DNA of 59,976 nucleotides from Ophiocordyceps camponoti-saundersi (nom. inval.) (GCA_003339415.1 PDHQ01000216.1:1-59976), one strand, 5' to 3'; positions 37,801 through 49,414 are shown, numbered from the stretch's first letter. Numbers and translations: made by a program. The notes: generated from the sequence alone by a model not told the origin.

Positions 37801-38713
37801 GCTAAATATAGCTACTAATACCTTTTCGCCTAAGATAGCTAAGCTTTTTACTATAAAAGCTTATAAGAAGAAAAAAAAGACGCTTATAATAATCTTTAAA
37901 AAAGCTTTAAATTTAAAGCCCTAACCTTAGCTTTTATAATTACCTTTATCCGCTTTATAAAAAACTCTATCTTATTAAAAGCGGAGTTAATATAACTAAT
38001 CTAAGAAAAGAATATAAGCTAAAACCTTAGATTTTATAATAATCTCCTTATAGTACTTAAGTAAGATAGCTAAAAGTAATTCTTTCTTTATATTACCTTA
38101 ATCTAAAGTATATAAGCTAGCTATCTTCGCTTATAATAAATAAAATAAAATTATTAAAATATTTTAATAAAGCTATTATTAGCCTAAAATAAAATAAGAT
38201 ATTCGCTAGTCTATTTATAATTATTATAAATATTAAAAGAATAAGACGCTATAAGATAAAACCTTAAGTTTATTATACTTTTTACTTATTTTAACTTTTA
38301 TATAAGAATATATTACTTATAATAAAAAAGTAATATTAGAAAACTGCTTTAAATATAATTATATTTAAACTTTTATTTATAAGCTAAGCTAAATTATTAC
38401 TATATTACTAAGTAAAAAGAATAATATAGCTAAGGTACTTACTAAATATTATTTTTAATATCTTTATTATCTTTTCTATATATTAAATATATAAATTATT
38501 TATAACGATAGTTTATTTATTTTAGGATTTTTTAGTAAAATTAACTAATTAACTAATATTAAGTATTATTATAATAGCGCCTTATACCCTTAAATATAAA
38601 AAAGTATAAAAGTAACTAATTAATATCTTAACTAAAAGCTATAGTTTTATATAAATAAATATTAAGATAATTAAAGTATTTTCCTTCCTACTTTAAATTT
38701 TATATATAACTTT
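34867..38713 (+). pseudogene. B gag-pol relic (Ty3/Gypsy), interrupted by E
   Basis: Plus-strand landmarks in order. A CCHC zinc knuckle lies at 35423-35464, with three ligands changed to Tyr and the last Cys (TGC, 35462-35464) intact, followed by Pro-Asn. An RT palm block near 36655 reads FIKLDI, from F-KLDIR. RNase H near 37610-37670 reads DYKLLNIIQSLKYF-LELF, the Gypsy block DKELLAI---L--WR--LEG. An integrase zinc finger at about 38110-38270 reads HDxxxxGHxG-like, then YY-PK, then a C-X2-C now Tyr followed by KNKT. The core domain is cut by Gypsy E at 38714. Stops are TAA/TAG throughout. Confidence 0.8.
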
Positions 38714-38962
38714 TATAAGGAATTTAGGCTACGCCCGAATAGCTAAGTTATATAAAGGTGCTTAGTTAAGTTCGCGCGCATAACGAGCGCGGGGTATATA
38801 TAAGCGTATATAATTAGTTAGCGCTACGCGTAGGCCGCGCGCGGGCTATATATAAACTATAACCCTAAATATATATACCGTATATACTTTAAAACCTCCT
38901 AAGTTAATTTATATTAATAAAGTTAGCTTTATATAGAAGTATTAAAGTATCGGACTTTAATA
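38714..38962 (+). repeat. E 5' LTR (249 bp)
   Basis: Pairs with 47217-47465. It has an unusually CG-dense core (GCGCGGGG, CCGCGCGCGGGC) next to TATATATAA boxes. CpG has survived RIP there. Confidence 0.94.
38847..38855 (+). promoter_or_regulatory. Putative TATA box in E LTR
   Basis: TATATATAA directly follows the CG-rich core GCGCGGGC and recurs at the same place in the 3' LTR (about 47350-47358). Its position inside the LTR fits a core promoter, but this is inferred from sequence alone. Confidence 0.4.
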
Positions 38963-41900
38963 ATAAATTAACTTTAACTATAAATAATACTAATACTTAA
39001 TAAGCTATTATTACTTAGCTTTTAAAGTAATAAGCTATAATTATAAAATTATAAAACCTTGTACGCTAGTAATATAAGTTTATATAGCTATTTAAATAAT
39101 AATAATTATATCCTTATTATAAGCTATTACTAATTAAGTTCTTATTTAATAGTAATAAGGATCTTTTTCTAATATAGCGCTCCTTTATATTTTATAAGCT
39201 ATAAGTAAACTAAGCTTTTATTAATAACGCCTATAACTAATAAGTATTTTTATATTAATAATTTTCTTTTATAATTAAAGCTAAGATAGCTCTATTTTTT
39301 AAATAAAATAGTAAGTATAAATATAACCTTAACTATTTCTTAAGTTACTTTAATATTATATTCGCTAACTTATACTAAGGTTAAATTATTATAATAAAGT
39401 TAAAATACCTTATATAAGGCGCTTCTAAGTTTTTTTTTAATTTCCTTATCCGCTTTAAAGCTAAGCTTACTTTAGTAAATAATACTAAGTAAGCTAATAA
39501 AATTAAAATTATACGCTTTTATTATACTTTTATCTTAGCCTTTTACTAATATTATATAAGGCGTAATATCCCCTTAATTAAGTATATTATTATTATTATA
39601 TTAATCCGCGCTATTATTATAAATATTAAGTTATTCCGCTTTAAAAATAAAAGCTAAGCACTTTTACCTTATATTCCTAAGCTATCTTTAAATACTCTAA
39701 TAATTAATATATACTAAACTAGCACTTAGTTATATCTTAAAGCGCGGTAGTCCTCCCTCTTATAGCTAGTCTAGCTATAATAATAAAAACTATCGCTAAG
39801 CGGCTTAAGTTAGTAATAACGGAATCGAGAAATAACGCGTTAATAGTTACTATTTTTACTATAATAATATTAGCTATTTTTCGCGCGAATATAAACTTAA
39901 CCCTTTACCTCTAATATTTTTAGTCTATTTCGCTAATATTATAAAGAAAAAAGAAAACCTTACTTTAAATTAAAAAAATAAGTCCCTCTTATAATAAATC
40001 TCTTATAAAAGAAGGACTTATATAGTATTATAGCTTATAAAATATTAAATAATTATTTTATAAATATTAATTAAAATATAAACTTACCTTCTCTCCTTTT
40101 ACTTATATCTATAAATTCTATATTTTTTATTATTATATAGACGGATAATAGCTATAATTATTATATTATTATAAGCGAATTTTTTATTTAGCGCTATTAG
40201 CTTAAGTAAATTCCCCTCCCTTACTTATAAGTAATTTATATTATAATATAAATATATTACTAATAATATATATATTTTAAGCTATATTTATTTATACGCT
40301 ACCTTATTCGCTTTATAGCTAATATTAATAATTAATAATTACTTATTATAGTATATTTAATCCTAAGCCTTACTTAGGATTTAATTCTTAGCTTTTTTTA
40401 AATAATATATAATAATATCGTATTATATTTTAATAAGCGAGAAATTATAATATATTTTGCTAATAACTTAGTTATCCCTTATTTTAAATTTTAATAAGTT
40501 AATTACCTTCTATAGCTATCCTTAGCTTTATTTTTATAGCCTTTATTCGATATTAGTCCTAGTAGCAGATAAGCTACTAATTCCTTACTATTAGTTTATA
40601 GGATATTTCTTATATTTTATATATTACTATATCCTCCCTAACTAAGACCCCCTTTTTACCTCCTAAAGTATTAAACTTTGCTAATCTTTTTAATAAGGAG
40701 AAGGTAGATATCTTACCTCCTTATTATAATAATTATAATTATTATATCTAGCTTTGCTAATAGCTTAATAGCTCTTTACCTCCCTTACCTTAGGGGCCGC
40801 TTTATAATATACTTTATAAATATCTTTTTAAAGTTTATAAATAAATTATTAACTTAATTAATAAAAGGTAAATCCGCGCTAGCTTTTTATTTACCGCTAC
40901 CTTTATCTTACTTACTAAAAAGCTTAATAGCGGGTAGCGTTTTTATATTAACTACCGCGCCTTAAATAAGGTAATAGAGTAAGATTAGTACCTTTTTCCC
41001 CTTATTAAGGAGATACTCCGTAGCCTTTTTAGCGCCCGCTAATTTATAAAGCTTAATATTTATATTATTTTTTATAAGCTATATATTATAAAAAGTAATA
41101 AGTACTTAATTACTTTTTATATATAGTTTAGTTTTTTTAAGTACTTTATTTACCTTTTTAGTCTTATAAATATACTTCTTATATTTTAACGCTATATTAA
41201 TATTACCTTAAGCGATTCCTTAAGGGACTTTATTATAATATCCTTAAATAATATTTTTATTTACTTAAGTAGCTTATATTCCGATTATTAGCGTAAGGTA
41301 TATATTATATTATCACGTCTCTACTAAGCTAAGCTTTTCCTTAACTTTAATAAATATAATTTTACTATTTATAATATTAAATATTTAAGGTTTATTATTT
41401 ATACCGGTAAAAAAGTGAAATTAAACTTTATTAAAATCTCCGCTATTCTTAAATAAAAGGCGCTAACTTATATTTAAAATATTTATAATTTTCTAAAATT
41501 TACTAACTTTTATTATAATTTTATACTTTACTTCTCTAACCTTATAGCCTTACTTATTAACTTTATAAAGTAGGGCGCCCTTTTCTATTAAACTAATAAA
41601 TACTAGCTTACTTTTAATATACTTAGGTTTACCTTTATATTAGCTCTTATTTTTACCTAATAAGACCCTAACTATAATATAATTATAAAAGCTAATTACT
41701 TTAGTAAAGCTATAAGCGGCTCTAATTATATATTATTTTAAGAAATTTCTCCTTATAAAACGGAATTATATAATTTATAATAAAAAGCTTCTTATTATTA
41801 TTTCTTACCTTAAGGCGTAGTTTACTAACTTATATAGTATAGCTTAGCTATTTTTAATCTTAACCGATTATAAAGCTTTTAAGTATTTTACTACGCTTAA

Positions 41901-43333
41901 AATAATAATAGAATATTAAGCGCGTTAAGCTAAGATACTCGCTTTTTTTAATTTCTAACTTTAGTACCGCTTTAGCGCGTAAGTATCTTAGCTAAACGCT
42001 CTCTCTTAAAAGGAGTAAAAACGTTATAGTATAAAGGACTATTATAATTAATTTATATAGCTTATTTTTATTTATTTATTTAAGTTACGTCTAGTTTAAT
42101 CTAGCCTAGCCCCGCTTAACCCCCTTTTTACCTTACCTTTTATTTTTAATACCTTAGCTCTTTTCTAAAATAAGACCTTATAAAGATTTAAGTTAGCGGC
42201 TCTTTATACTAATCTGCTTTATAATATCCGCTATTAGGCGATTTATTCCTTTATTTAGAAGTTTCCGCTAAAAGCTAATACTTATAAGTAAGTTATAAAC
42301 TACTCCTTTTTTACTTATAAGTAATTATAGTTTAAAGGCCGTTTTTAAGTTTTTAGATAAGAACCTTTTATTATTATATTTATTTAATAAATATATTACT
42401 CCTTTATAGCGGGATACTTTAATAAAAATATTATTTTTATACCTTTTTAGTAAGAATTTTACTAAGATAAGATATTTATAAATATAATATATTTTATTTA
42501 TAACTATTACTATTATAGAAATTACTTAAATTGCTAGTAATATTAAGGACTACTTTAGCTACTACCCTTATTTAAATAGTTTTAAACTATTTTTTTAGTA
42601 AACTTTATAACTAAGCTTCTTACTTTTAATAAATTTTAGCCTTATTTCCTTATAATTATTATAAATTATCCTTTTAAATATATTTAGCTTAAAGCTATAA
42701 TATTAATAGATACTAAGTAATATACTAAACGCTTTATCTAATATTAATAGCGATTTTATAACTTCCTTTAAGAGTTGATTTTTAACTATAAGTTAAACTA
42801 AATAAGTTATTTTTAATTTACTTTTTACCGCCTTATTAAAATATAAAGGCTTTTTTCTATAGCTTACTATTTTTAAATTAATAATAATATAAAGTATATA
42901 AACTAAAAAGTATAAGTTATCTTATTTTATATAATCTCCTTCTTATAATTTAACTAGCCTCGCTACTTATTAGTATATTAACTTATTTTAAATAACTAAG
43001 ACTTATTTATAATAAGCGTAAATCTTAACCGCTTACTTTATAGCTTTAATATTACTTTTTTAAATTATTTATTTAAAGTTCCTACCTTAATCTTATCTTT
43101 AAAAAGTTAAGCTATAATATTCGCTTATTACTTTTATAATAATATTAAGCTAGCTTAAGCTTTTATCGCCTAAGCTTAGTAATAATAGGAAGATTTATCT
43201 AATAAATCCCGCTATCTTATAAAATAATTCTAAATAGGTAACTTTATATAGCTTAACCTTATATATATATAATTTAATTATTTATTATAAAAGCTTAATT
43301 ATCTTAAAAGTAAATATAAAGTAATAGCTATAT
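38963..43333 (+). pseudogene. Element E gag-pol relic (Ty3/Gypsy)
   Basis: The clearest part is RT-RNase H at 41235-41900 on the plus strand. It reads NNIFIYSS (from DDI-IYSS), then a KVY-ILSRLY-AKL block, KYLRFII (from KYLGFII), KFTNFYYNFI (from LGFANFYRRFI), GALFY-T and an ANYFSKAISG block (from TDAS). Gag should lie between 39.0 and 40.9 kb, where pyrimidine-rich, Pro/Leu-coding sequence is seen but no zinc knuckle was confirmed. RNase H and integrase should follow to about 43.3 kb, where LINE-like F4 interrupts. RIP stops are present throughout. Confidence 0.82.
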
Positions 43334-43349
43334 TAATATTACTTATTAT

Positions 43350-45213
43350 ATTATATATATTTTATAAACTCCGCGCTTATAGTAACGCGGATACGGACCC
43401 CTTATTCTTATATTATAAGCGGACTCCGCTCTTTTTATTACCTTATAGCGATAGCTTTAAGCTACGCCCGAAGCGACTCCGGGGGGGAGGGTAACGCTAT
43501 ATAAGTTAATCATAACCGCGAAAATTTTTTACCTAGAATATAGCTTTACTCCGAATTATAGTAAACTTAAACTTAAAAGTTTACTATACTTTTTACCTTA
43601 TTAGAAGCTAAGGCGAGTATTAGTAAGATTATTTCGGGGGATATTTTAGTTTCCGTATAGGTAATTATTAAATAAATAGCGGAGTTTAAGAGGGTCCGGG
43701 GAGGCGCCCCCCTTACTCTAACTCCGTTAATTAATAATATCTCCTTAGCTATTATAGCTATAGTTTCCTCTCTTTTCTATAGCTTCGGAGGGAGCGAAAC
43801 TCCTCTAATATAAGCTATAGTTATAGCTAAAGCGCTAAAAAAAACTATTAAGAAGTAAGTTCCTAAGCGATATAAATATTAGCTTATAATTTACTCTAAT
43901 TTTATTATTATACCGCTTTAAGTTTAAGGCCTTAAGGTAATTATAATAAATATTAACTATAAATTTTATAGGTAAAGCTAAGCTTTTATAGTAAGGAAAT
44001 TACTTAATAGTAACGTTACGGTAGTTTTCTAAGATATTATTTATAAGCTTTAATCCGATTTAAGGTAGCTTTACGCTATTTTCGGAGAAAAGGTACGCTT
44101 AACTAGCAGAGGTTATACTCTTATCGTAAAAGGGGTACTAGCGCGGGCCTTATAGTAGGGCGGTAAGGAAGCTTTTTAGAAAAAAATCGAGTTTTCGAAT
44201 AAAGTTTTAATAATATAATTATACGCGAAAAGATACTATTTAGGGACTTAGCGGAGTTTCCTTATAATTATTATTAATAGCGTAGCGGATATAAATTAAA
44301 TTTATAATAAAGGTATAATAATATAAGCGGAGATTTTTAATATAGAATTTTATATACTAAAAATCTAACCTTAGTAATATTTTAAATATTATTAGCTTAA
44401 ATATATCGCTAAATATTATATAATAAAGCTATAATATAGCCGGTACTCCGCTTTTTTATATACGAAAAGCGAGTTAGCTTACCTTATAGCTTACGGAAAA
44501 AAACTATACTATTACCCTCTTTATTAGAGGATTTACCCTAAGTAAAGTTAACTTTACTTTAAGATAAGAGCGGCGTAGGACTAGGCGAAAGATATTTATA
44601 TTTCCTAACCCCGGAGATTTATAGATCGGAACTCCGTATATATTACCCCTCCTCCCCCTCCGGCGCTAACTAAAGTTTAGTAATAGCTAGGGCGGAAACG
44701 CTAGAGAGCGAATATAATAGCTCCGCCTCTAACCCCCTTTCTAAACTTATCCGTAGCTCCGCTATAATAATTAGGCCGCTTTTTAAAACTAGCTATTATA
44801 AAATTCGTTATAAGCTAGTAAAACCTTTATATATTCCTTAGCTATATTAATTAGGCCTTAATTAACTAGATTATCGAGGCCGCCCTAATTAAGCGCGGGG
44901 ACTTAGTTTACGGCGATAATAACGGCTAGGAAGATAAGTAAGCCGTGCGGATTTTATACCAGACTTAGACTACGCGTATACTTATTACCGCGGGCTCCGT
45001 TCCGGGGAACGTATCGGCTTCCTTAATTACTAATTATTACCTAACTTATAAAAAGTATAGAGTGCCGGGTATAGGCGTGGTCCGACCTAAAGCTAAGGTA
45101 ACGCTTAAGGGGAGGGTTTTACCCCGGGATTCTCCGGTTTTTCCCCCTCCTAGAATATATATAAGATAGTTCTAAGCTATACGAGGCATACTAGCGTAAT
45201 AATATTATTATTA
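43350..45213 (+). mobile_element. F4: best-preserved LINE-like ORF1-only element
   Basis: 1864 bp flanked by a 16-bp TSD TAATATTACTTATTAT (43334-43349, 45214-45229). It is the inverted counterpart of F1-F3 and the least RIPed copy: it keeps TGCC, GTGCGG, ACCAGA, GCGTGG and long GC stretches. The 3' end is a TAA/TTA tail after ACTAGCGT (about 45190-45213), and the 5' end matches the outer end of all other copies. The single long frame is an ORF1 relic, and the last ~650 bp are non-coding and GC-rich. No RT or endonuclease fits inside. It is inserted in Gypsy E. Confidence 0.85.
43583..44620 (+). pseudogene. F4 ORF1 relic: LINE nucleic-acid-binding protein
   Basis: One frame runs about 1 kb without a frameshift, interrupted only by TAA/TAG. 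It reads as an Ala/Lys-rich helical start (LLEAKASISKII..), a middle resembling the RRM-like/dimerisation part of fungal LINE ORF1 proteins, and then a zinc knuckle at 44378-44419 of form C-X2-C-X4-H-X4-C with every ligand now a Tyr codon. A second Cys-rich block follows (reading KKLYYYPLY-RIYP, from a K-CCPLC-G-HP type motif). This architecture is typical of Tad1/I-type LINE ORF1, an RNA chaperone of the retrotransposition complex. The relic near 50.8-51.6 kb shares both blocks. The start codon is lost. Confidence 0.72.
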
Positions 45214-45229
45214 TAATATTACTTATTAT

Positions 45230-47216
45230 TATTTTAAATATATTACTTAATATTTACCTTACTTTTTATATTAACCTTATTAAATACGCTACTAATAACT
45301 TTTTACTTTTTTAATTATTAGCTAACTTCTAGCTAAACCCTTTTTTATATCTCTCTTATAATAACTTATTTTTTAATAAATATAAGGTTAAGGAAATCCT
45401 TACTACGAAAAATATAAAGGGCCGCTACTTACTAAATAATTCGCCTTATTATCTTATCTTTATAAAATAAAAAAGCTATATTACTTTTACGTAAAAGCTA
45501 TTTAATAATCTTAATTACTATATAATATTAAACTATTTTAAGTTTATATAAGGTAATATACGCTTTTATAATAGCTTAAAGCGAACTTAACTATATATTT
45601 ATTTACTCTCTCCCCTAAGCTAATTATCCCTTTTAAGTAATATTCCCCTTATATAAAATAACCTTCTTACCCCCTTCTTACCCCTTATCTCCCTTTATCC
45701 CCTTTTTATACTAGCTTTAAGCTAATATTTATATTACCTATCTTAATAATAAAATTATTTATAATAATTAATTAGCTAAAGAAATTATTATTATATTAGC
45801 TATAAGTAAGCGCTAGTATTAACTTATAATAAGTATATTTTTAAGTAATAAAGGGCGAACTATAAAGTAGCGGAAATATATATAGCGATAATAATAATAG
45901 GATTCCTTTTTATCTAACCCCCGCGCTACGCGCGCTACGCTTATTAATAAGCGTAAATTTACTCCCTTAATATAAGAAAAAAGAGGAAGATAAGTAATAT
46001 ATATAAGTAGCTAATAATTATAAGCTAAGTAACGCGCATAAATTAATAGTAAGGGCGTATTATAAGGCGGCGGAAGTAGTATTATTTAAGCTAAATAATT
46101 TATATAAACTAATAAGCGCTATAAATATCTAACGCGAGATATTATTATATTCCTCGTTTTTACGCTTATATATATTAATATTAGTTTAATAGTTTATAAT
46201 ATAAGCAGCTTACTTATTACGCTATTAGTTAAGGATCTAACGCTAATATTCTTTTTATTATTAAAAAAAAGCTTTATATTACGCTATAAAAAAATTAAGC
46301 TTAGAAGTAAGTATACCTTATTATTATTATTATTACTAATAATATTATATTATTATTATAAATATATTATAAGTTAAGGTATAAGGGGCGGGGATAGCGA
46401 TTATATTATTAGTAGCGGGGATAAGCGCGGAGAAATATTATTTATTAAGTATAGTAGGGGCGTAAAAGTTTATTACTAAGCGTAAGGTAACGCGAGCTAT
46501 AGCTAATATAGCTTATAAATAATTAATATAAATAATAAACTTAAGCGTTAGGCGGGTATAATAGCTAAGGATTTTTTTAATATAAGTATAAATAAGTAAG
46601 GCGATAGCTTATCTTTTTTTAATTATTATATATAAATTATAAATAGCTTAGCATAAGCATATATTTATAGTAAATAAATATCTTTCTTAAAAGTATTATT
46701 TTCGCTATAATCCGCATACTTTATAAGCCGCCTTATAGCTTTATTAGTAATTAATATTATAGCGATTATAAAGATCTTAAATATAAAGTATATATAGATA
46801 TTTTACCTTTTATAATATAATAACGCTTTTATTATTTAAATCTCCTTTTATAATATATCTACTTATTATATAAAATAGTAATTATAGCTAATTAAATAAT
46901 ATATTAATAAGGCGAGAAAATAACTTATTAAGTATAAAAAGCTTAAAAGATAATAGCGATAAAAAATAATAATAATAATAATAGAAAAAATAAAAATAAT
47001 AATATAAGAACTAATTATAAAAATATAATAATAAGCTAATAAACTAATAAGTATAAATAAAAAACTTACTTAGCGGGAAAAATAATATAACTAGCTTAAG
47101 GAGAAAAGGGAAAAAAGGAGGAAGAAAAATTTTCTATATAAAGGATATTTTAACTTATACCTTATATATATATATATTATAGCTAGAAATACTTTTTTCC
47201 TTAAAGCGGCGGGGTA
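45230..47216 (+). other. Element E 3' part, unassigned
   Basis: This continues E after the F4 insertion and should hold the end of integrase and the 3' leader. I recognise no domain. It has CG-rich patches (45920-45960, 46380-46440), a perfect palindrome at 45936-45955, and the polypurine tract at 47203-47214. Confidence 0.5.
45936..45955. repeat. Perfect 20-bp palindrome
   Basis: TACGCTTATTAATAAGCGTA is identical to its reverse complement. It lies in the 3' part of element E beside a GCGCTACGCGCGCTACGC stretch. Function unknown. Confidence 0.9.
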
Positions 47217-47465
47217 TATAAGGGATTCAAGCTACGCCCGAATAGCTAAGTTATATAAAGGTGCTTAGTTAAGTCCGCGCATATAACCAGCGTAAGGTAT
47301 ATATAAGCGTATATAATTAGTTAGCGCCGCGCGCGGGCCGCGCGCGGGCTATATATAAACTATAACCTTAAGTATATATACTATATATACCTTAAAACCT
47401 CCTAAGTTAATTTATATTAATAAAGTTAGCTTTATATAGAAATATTAAAGTGTTAGACCTTAATA
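47217..47465 (+). repeat. E 3' LTR (249 bp)
   Basis: Pairs with the 5' LTR at equal length. It keeps CA at a site that reads TA in the 5' copy (near 47228), so the two LTRs were mutated partly independently. Confidence 0.94.
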
Positions 47466-47469
47466 CTTT

Positions 47470-48292
47470 TTATAATATATATTAATTATTATAGCTCCGC
47501 TTATAATTACTTTTAGAAAGGATATATAAAGCCCCCTTTTAGTTACTAGTTTTTTAGATCTCTTATACGCTTTAAGCCTTATTATTATAGCTTATATACT
47601 TATTATTCGAGTATAGAAAATATAATAATAAGCTTAAGCTACTATTAAGAAATCTTTTAATAAGTAAGAAATATAAGCTAATAAGAAGCGTTACTTAGTA
47701 AACTTTATAGTTAATAGTAAAGTATTCCTTAACCGTAAGAGTTTCTTTATAACTACGCTTATAATACGCCTTAATATATAATAGTTAGAACCTTTTATAA
47801 TTATAAAAAAATATAAATATAGCTATATTCTTAACTTATTAGATAGCTGTTAGATAATAAACTTATTTTATATTAACTATTTTTATAAAGCTATTATAAA
47901 TTCCTTACCTAGCTAAGAATTATCCCTTATTAAATTAAAAAATATTAATAATAAATTAAAATAAGAGGTTAACTAAATCCTTTAATCTTATATTATAAGA
48001 TAACGCTATTAGTTAGAATATTAAGTTTATTAACGTAGTTATAACTTTAATAAAATATAGTATTTTACTAGGAATTTCCGCTATATATTAATAGCTTTTA
48101 AGGAATTCTATAACTATTTCCTAAATACTATTAGCTTGCTTATTAACTTTTAATACTAGATTAAAGACGCTATAGCAGACTATAATTATAATAATAATAA
48201 TTAAGATAATATTATAATTTCCCTAAGTAATCTTTTATATAGTAAATATTATTAATCTTAATAAGTATATTAAAACTTTTATTAAGGGGTAG
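47470..48292 (+). pseudogene. B pol remainder and 3' leader
   Basis: Sequence between the TSD of E and the right LTR of B. It should encode the end of the B integrase, and a plus-strand frame is moderately open at 47480-48000, but no motif is certain. It ends in the purine tract AAGGGGTAG at 48284-48292. Confidence 0.5.
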
Positions 48293-48616
48293 TATTATAT
48301 ACTAGTATTTATAAGGATCTCTCTTAAACCTTTTACGGTAATTTCTAAGGATTTCTAATTATAGTTATATAACTTATAAAAACCTTATCGTAAAATTACC
48401 TAAAAGAACCTTAAGAGAAATTATTAGGAAATATAATTACTTCCTTATTAGGATTTTACTATACCCTCTCCTATCCTTACTAGTATATGCCCTTATATAT
48501 TTTATTAAGATTTCGCCTATAAGAGTTTTTCCTCTTTTCTTTCCTTTCTCTTTAGCTTAGAATCTTTATTTATAATACTAATATTCTTCTTTACTTAATA
48601 TAGCCCGGCTATAATA
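48293..48616 (+). repeat. B right LTR (324 bp)
   Basis: Same length as 14949-15272 although 33 kb away. It starts TATTATATACTAG and ends GGCTATAATA. Confidence 0.9.
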
Positions 48617-48621
48617 TTTAT

Positions 48622-49142
48622 AACTCTCCCTAAGAAGCTTAGAGATATATATTAAAAAAGCTTTAAGCTAAAAATAAAAATTTATAGCTATAATAATATA
48701 TAAAAAGAATATTTACTAAAAAGTGCTAAGATATAAAAAAATATAATAAAACTAAAACTTAGGATTCCTAATTATAGCTTAATTAATTATAAATTTAGTA
48801 TATATAATAGCTAATTAAGAATTAAAGCTAGAATAAGCTATAAGCGGCTTTAATATAAGTAAAATTTAATAGCGTTTTATACTAAGATTTTACTCTTATA
48901 TTTAGTTAATAGTAAAAAAAAGCTTTAATTAATATAAAGGTTTTATTATAATAATTATAAAAGTAAGCTAAAGTAAAGTTATAATTAAAGCTATTAAAAA
49001 GAGAGAGGCGAGGGGAGAGGAGCCTACCTTCTAAGCTAATTATATACCCCGTATAATAACTAAGCACTATTAGAAAAACCGGTATATATCCGCTATAAAC
49101 CCTCCTATTTAGCTATAATTAGTTATAAACTAATTATTTATA
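48622..49142 (-). mobile_element. g2, 5' part: LTR and start of interior
   Basis: Reverse complement of g1 3260 to about 3780: the 5' LTR is 48933-49142 (exactly 210 bp, TATAAAGG...TTTATA on this strand), then interior running down to 48622, where the sequence GAGAGTTATAA joins the edge of block B. Together with 13725-14943 it reconstitutes a 1.74-kb element, 36 bp short of g1, which the 3' LTR truncation explains. Confidence 0.88.
48933..49142 (-). repeat. g2 5' LTR (210 bp)
   Basis: Full-length reverse complement of the g1 LTR. It is followed by TAAATAATATAAAT, matching the 9-bp minisatellite at 12969-13724. Confidence 0.92.
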
Positions 49143-49159
49143 TAAATAATATAAATATT

Positions 49160-49414
49160 TATAAAAGATTAGTTTATTATTAATTATAACTAAAGAAAAG
49201 AGTTAGTAGCGATTATATTTAAGTTTTTTATATAATATTTAATTCTTATATAAAGTATATAGTTAACTTAAAAAGGGGGCTTCTCTCTCTTTTCTTTTCT
49301 TTTTTAATAGCTATATATTTTATAAAATAAATAAGTATTATAAGAAAAACCTAAATATAGTTATTATTATTTTTTTTTATTTAATTATAATTAATTATAA
49401 ACTAATCCCTTATA
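49160..49414. repeat. Folded-back g-family LTR fragment
   Basis: 49160-49312 is the first ~150 bp of the 210-bp LTR in plus orientation (TATAAAAGATTAG...TTTTTTAATAGCT). It is followed immediately by about 100 bp of the same LTR start in reverse complement, ending CCCTTATA at 49414. The switch falls at an AGCT. The product is an imperfect inverted repeat, unlike any normal solo LTR. Confidence 0.75.

Larger units (their letters stand above)
38714..47465 (+). mobile_element. Element E: Ty3/Gypsy LTR retrotransposon nested in B
   Basis: LTRs of exactly 249 bp (38714-38962, 47217-47465) begin TATAAGG and end TTAATA. CTTT flanks both ends (38710-38713 and 47466-47469), a 4-bp TSD. A purine tract (47203-47214) abuts the right LTR, giving plus orientation. 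A clear Gypsy RT lies at 41.2-41.9 kb. Removing F4 (1864 bp) leaves about 6.9 kb, a normal Gypsy length. Confidence 0.93.
14949..48616 (+). mobile_element. Block B: Gypsy element swollen to 33.7 kb by nested insertions
   Basis: Direct repeats of exactly 324 bp (14949-15272 and 48293-48616) bound the block. Flanks TTAAT (14944-14948) and TTTAT (48617-48621) fit a 5-bp TSD with one mismatch. The element lies inside g2, whose interior is continuous across it. A purine tract AAGGGGTAG (48284-48292) abuts the right LTR, giving plus orientation. Removing nested C, D, F1 and E (with F4) leaves about 9.4 kb of own sequence. That includes a Gypsy gag-pol relic at 34.9-38.7 kb and a 3' remainder at 47.5-48.3 kb. 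The weakest point is the 5' interior, where unit U may be part of B or another insertion. Confidence 0.85.

Noticed and set aside
45936..45955. Palindrome as a terminal inverted repeat or operator
   Set aside because: It is a single site within element E with no partner and no regulator nearby, so it is reported only as a palindrome.
14949..48616. A single giant autonomous 33.7-kb transposon (Starship-like cargo element)
   Set aside because: It is bounded by 324-bp LTRs with a PPT, and most of its length is accounted for by separate nested elements with their own TSDs. No tyrosine-recombinase captain gene is visible.
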